Part shown: piece by piece, positions 6,552 to 7,899 of the stretch
Layout of the letters: each line of letters starts with the position of its first letter
Numbering within the stretch: the first letter of the stretch is position 1
Assembly: GCA_900554385.1 (NCBI GenBank)
Contig: USHE01000086.1
Location: forward strand, 1-7,899
From: an uncultured bacterium
Lineage (GTDB): Bacteria; Cyanobacteriota; Vampirovibrionia; Gastranaerophilales; Gastranaerophilaceae
DNA: 7,899 nucleotides
Direction: 5' to 3'
Notes under the pieces: generated by a model
What the model saw: the letters and a program-made list of their open reading frames with translations, nothing else
Told to the model about the DNA's origin: nothing
Databases searched by the model: none
Made by a program: the position numbers and the translations under genes

Positions 6552-6580
6552 ATAATATCAATATTTTTAGCATGTGTCAA
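6552..6580 (-). promoter_or_regulatory. Near-consensus sigma-70 promoter of the pseudopilin gene
   Basis: On the minus strand a perfect -35 TTGACA (6575-6580) is followed by a 17-base spacer and -10 TATTAT (6552-6557); an overlapping TATAAT lies three bases further on. Transcription would start near 6545, giving a leader of about 58 bases. It implies strong housekeeping expression independent of the upstream GH13 gene. Confidence 0.82.
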
Positions 6581-6614
6581 GTATATGTATGATTTATTTA
6601 TAGCATATTGAAAA

Positions 6615-7899
6615 TTATGCTTTTTGAAGTGCGTATATTCTGAATTCAGCAGGTTTTAATTCATCAAAAGATAATTCTGTTTTTGGTGTATCAAAGCGTT
6701 TTGCAGAATATTTATTATCTTGCAGGATGTATTCAGCCTGTAAAGAGAAATCTCCAGGGAGTTTGATTGTTTTATTTTCTATTGAAATTCCTTTTTTCCA
6801 TTCATGTCTGCATCCGTTTTCATCATTAATACTGATGAATTCTGTAGGATAATTGAAGTTTGCGGCAATCAAAAAAGCTTTTTTTAGTGGCTCTTTAGAT
6901 ATAAGCCATACAGCAAATCCATCTTCATCTTGCGTGATTATCTGGGCTTCACCGTCTGTGATAATTGGCTGAGATTTGACAAAGCGATCAAGTGCGTCAA
7001 ATTTTGTGTAGAAATCATAATTTTTTTCTCTAGGCATGGACTTTTCTTCGCCAATAACGCTCTCAATACCTCTTTTTGTGAAGCTTTCATCTCCGTCAAT
7101 GTATAACACAGGTCTTTGAGCATATTTCCCGCCGGGGAGCAGTTTGTATTTCGCCCATTTGAAAAGCGCACCTTCTGGAGTAAGCTGTCCAGGGTACTGG
7201 TCAATTTCGCGGAATTCTCCGTCTTGATTGTTATAAGTTTTTAAAATAGAAAGTTTTTCTCCACTTTTAAAGTTAATATTATAATTTGTAAGATTTTGGT
7301 TATCTTCCACAATACATTCAGGAGTTTTGCTTTGCTGGCAGATAATATCGTTGCCCCAAAGAATATCAAAATTCATATCTTCGTGGTATTCTTTCAAATA
7401 ATTATCCCAGAGCATATACTCTGCAAGAGTTCCAAAGTATGGGATTTTCTTTTTCATTTCTGTGTTAAGTTCATTTAGAACTGTTCTTGGCGCACGATAA
7501 CTTATCGGTTTTCCGTCTTTTTCAGAAACTTTGTCGACAATATGATCAATATGATCAACTCTAAATCCGTCAAAGTTATAATCTTCCTGTAATTTTTGCA
7601 TATATTCCACAAAGAAGTTTATTACAGGTCTGTTGAGGGTTCCGTCTTCAAGGAAAGCAAAGTAATAAGGCGTTTGACAATCAAGATTTGCAAAGTTTGT
7701 AACGTCTTCTCCCTTGTAGTCGTAATGTTTAAATATCGGGTATCCGCCGCATTCGCTCATTTTGTCGTAAATAGGAACTCCAGCCGAACACCATGCCCCG
7801 CCCGGAGCAGGCCATAATCCTTCTTTTATGAGTTCTTGAATTGTATCGATTTGTTTTGTAATATCATCTTCTTCAATTTTTTGGTTGTTTTTAAAGCCG
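6615..7899 (-). CDS. GH13 (alpha-amylase superfamily) enzyme, 5' end outside the window
   Basis: The minus-strand frame is open to the window end, so the Met at 7760 is internal and the gene is partial; 427 residues are visible. GH13 landmarks in order: FDGFRVDHIDH is conserved region II, with the nucleophile Asp at 7554-7556. GTLAEYMLWD is region III, with the acid/base Glu at 7419-7421. YNNQD (Asp at 7221-7223) lies where region IV normally reads NHD, and PVLYIDGDES resembles the PVxYxGdE segment after it. A C-terminal beta domain ends in AEFRIYALQKA. The enzyme should hydrolyse or transfer alpha-glucosidic bonds in glycogen, starch or small oligosaccharides; the subfamily cannot be set from this half, and region I lies beyond the window. 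No signal peptide can be judged. No strong terminator follows; a weak 6-bp hairpin overlaps its stop. The next gene has its own promoter. Confidence 0.87.
   Translation of the reverse strand, partial: GFKNNQKIEEDDITKQIDTIQELIKEGLWPAPGGAWCSAGVPIYDKMSECGGYPIFKHYDYKGEDVTNFANLDCQTPYYFAFLEDGTLNRPVINFFVEYMQKLQEDYNFDGFRVDHIDHIVDKVSEKDGKPISYRAPRTVLNELNTEMKKKIPYFGTLAEYMLWDNYLKEYHEDMNFDILWGNDIICQQSKTPECIVEDNQNLTNYNINFKSGEKLSILKTYNNQDGEFREIDQYPGQLTPEGALFKWAKYKLLPGGKYAQRPVLYIDGDESFTKRGIESVIGEEKSMPREKNYDFYTKFDALDRFVKSQPIITDGEAQIITQDEDGFAVWLISKEPLKKAFLIAANFNYPTEFISINDENGCRHEWKKGISIENKTIKLPGDFSLQAEYILQDNKYSAKRFDTPKTELSFDELKPAEFRIYALQKA

Noticed and set aside
6488..6580. Longer start for the pseudopilin at 6580
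   Set aside because: It runs through the TTGACA/TATTAT promoter and would give a 37-residue leader instead of the normal 6-residue prepilin leader.
6602..6621. Hairpin AGCATA/TATGCT followed by T5 on the + strand as a terminator
   Set aside because: The stem is only 6 AT-rich base pairs, overlaps the GH13 stop codon, and its T tract faces the strand with no gene upstream. On the minus strand there is no U tract.

Overview
The window is AT-rich and gene-dense. It holds seven protein genes and no RNA gene, transposon or CRISPR array that I can see. The best guess for the host is a gut-type non-photosynthetic relative of cyanobacteria (Vampirovibrionia/Melainabacteria, order Gastranaerophilales). 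This is inference from low GC, a pseudopilin with the RFGFTLAEVLITLG start familiar from that group, and Asn-rich N-termini without Sec signals on otherwise recognisable enzymes. No marker gene in the window proves it.

Region 1 (1-1605, + strand) is a type III export / motility block. It has the C-terminal 313 residues of FlhB (FlhB/SctU export-switch family, cut by the window edge), followed three bases later by a FliA/WhiG-like sigma factor. Both are in the same reading frame and are probably translationally coupled.

Region 2 (1602-4614, - strand) is a two-gene operon that converges on region 1 with a 4-base overlap of the gene ends. The first gene encodes an unfamiliar protein whose C-terminal two thirds carries a Cys...His...Asn/Asp pattern like papain/C39 peptidases. 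One base after it comes a complete UshA-type 5'-nucleotidase/metallophosphatase. Neither has a signal peptide. Both have a polar, Asn-rich N-terminus and share a short NSNL-x-x-N motif, which makes them candidates for non-Sec export, possibly by the type III apparatus next door.

Region 3 (4615-5723) is a roughly 100-base divergent intergenic region, then a single TTG-initiated + strand gene. That gene encodes a stand-alone OLD-like TOPRIM protein without the usual ATPase domain. It ends at a perfect 16-bp hairpin terminator that can serve both strands.

Region 4 (5724-6614, - strand) is a type IV pilin/type II secretion pseudopilin with its own near-consensus sigma-70 promoter and a 134-base tail up to the shared terminator.

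Region 5 (6615-7899, - strand) is the C-terminal 427 residues of a GH13 (alpha-amylase superfamily) enzyme that runs off the window end.
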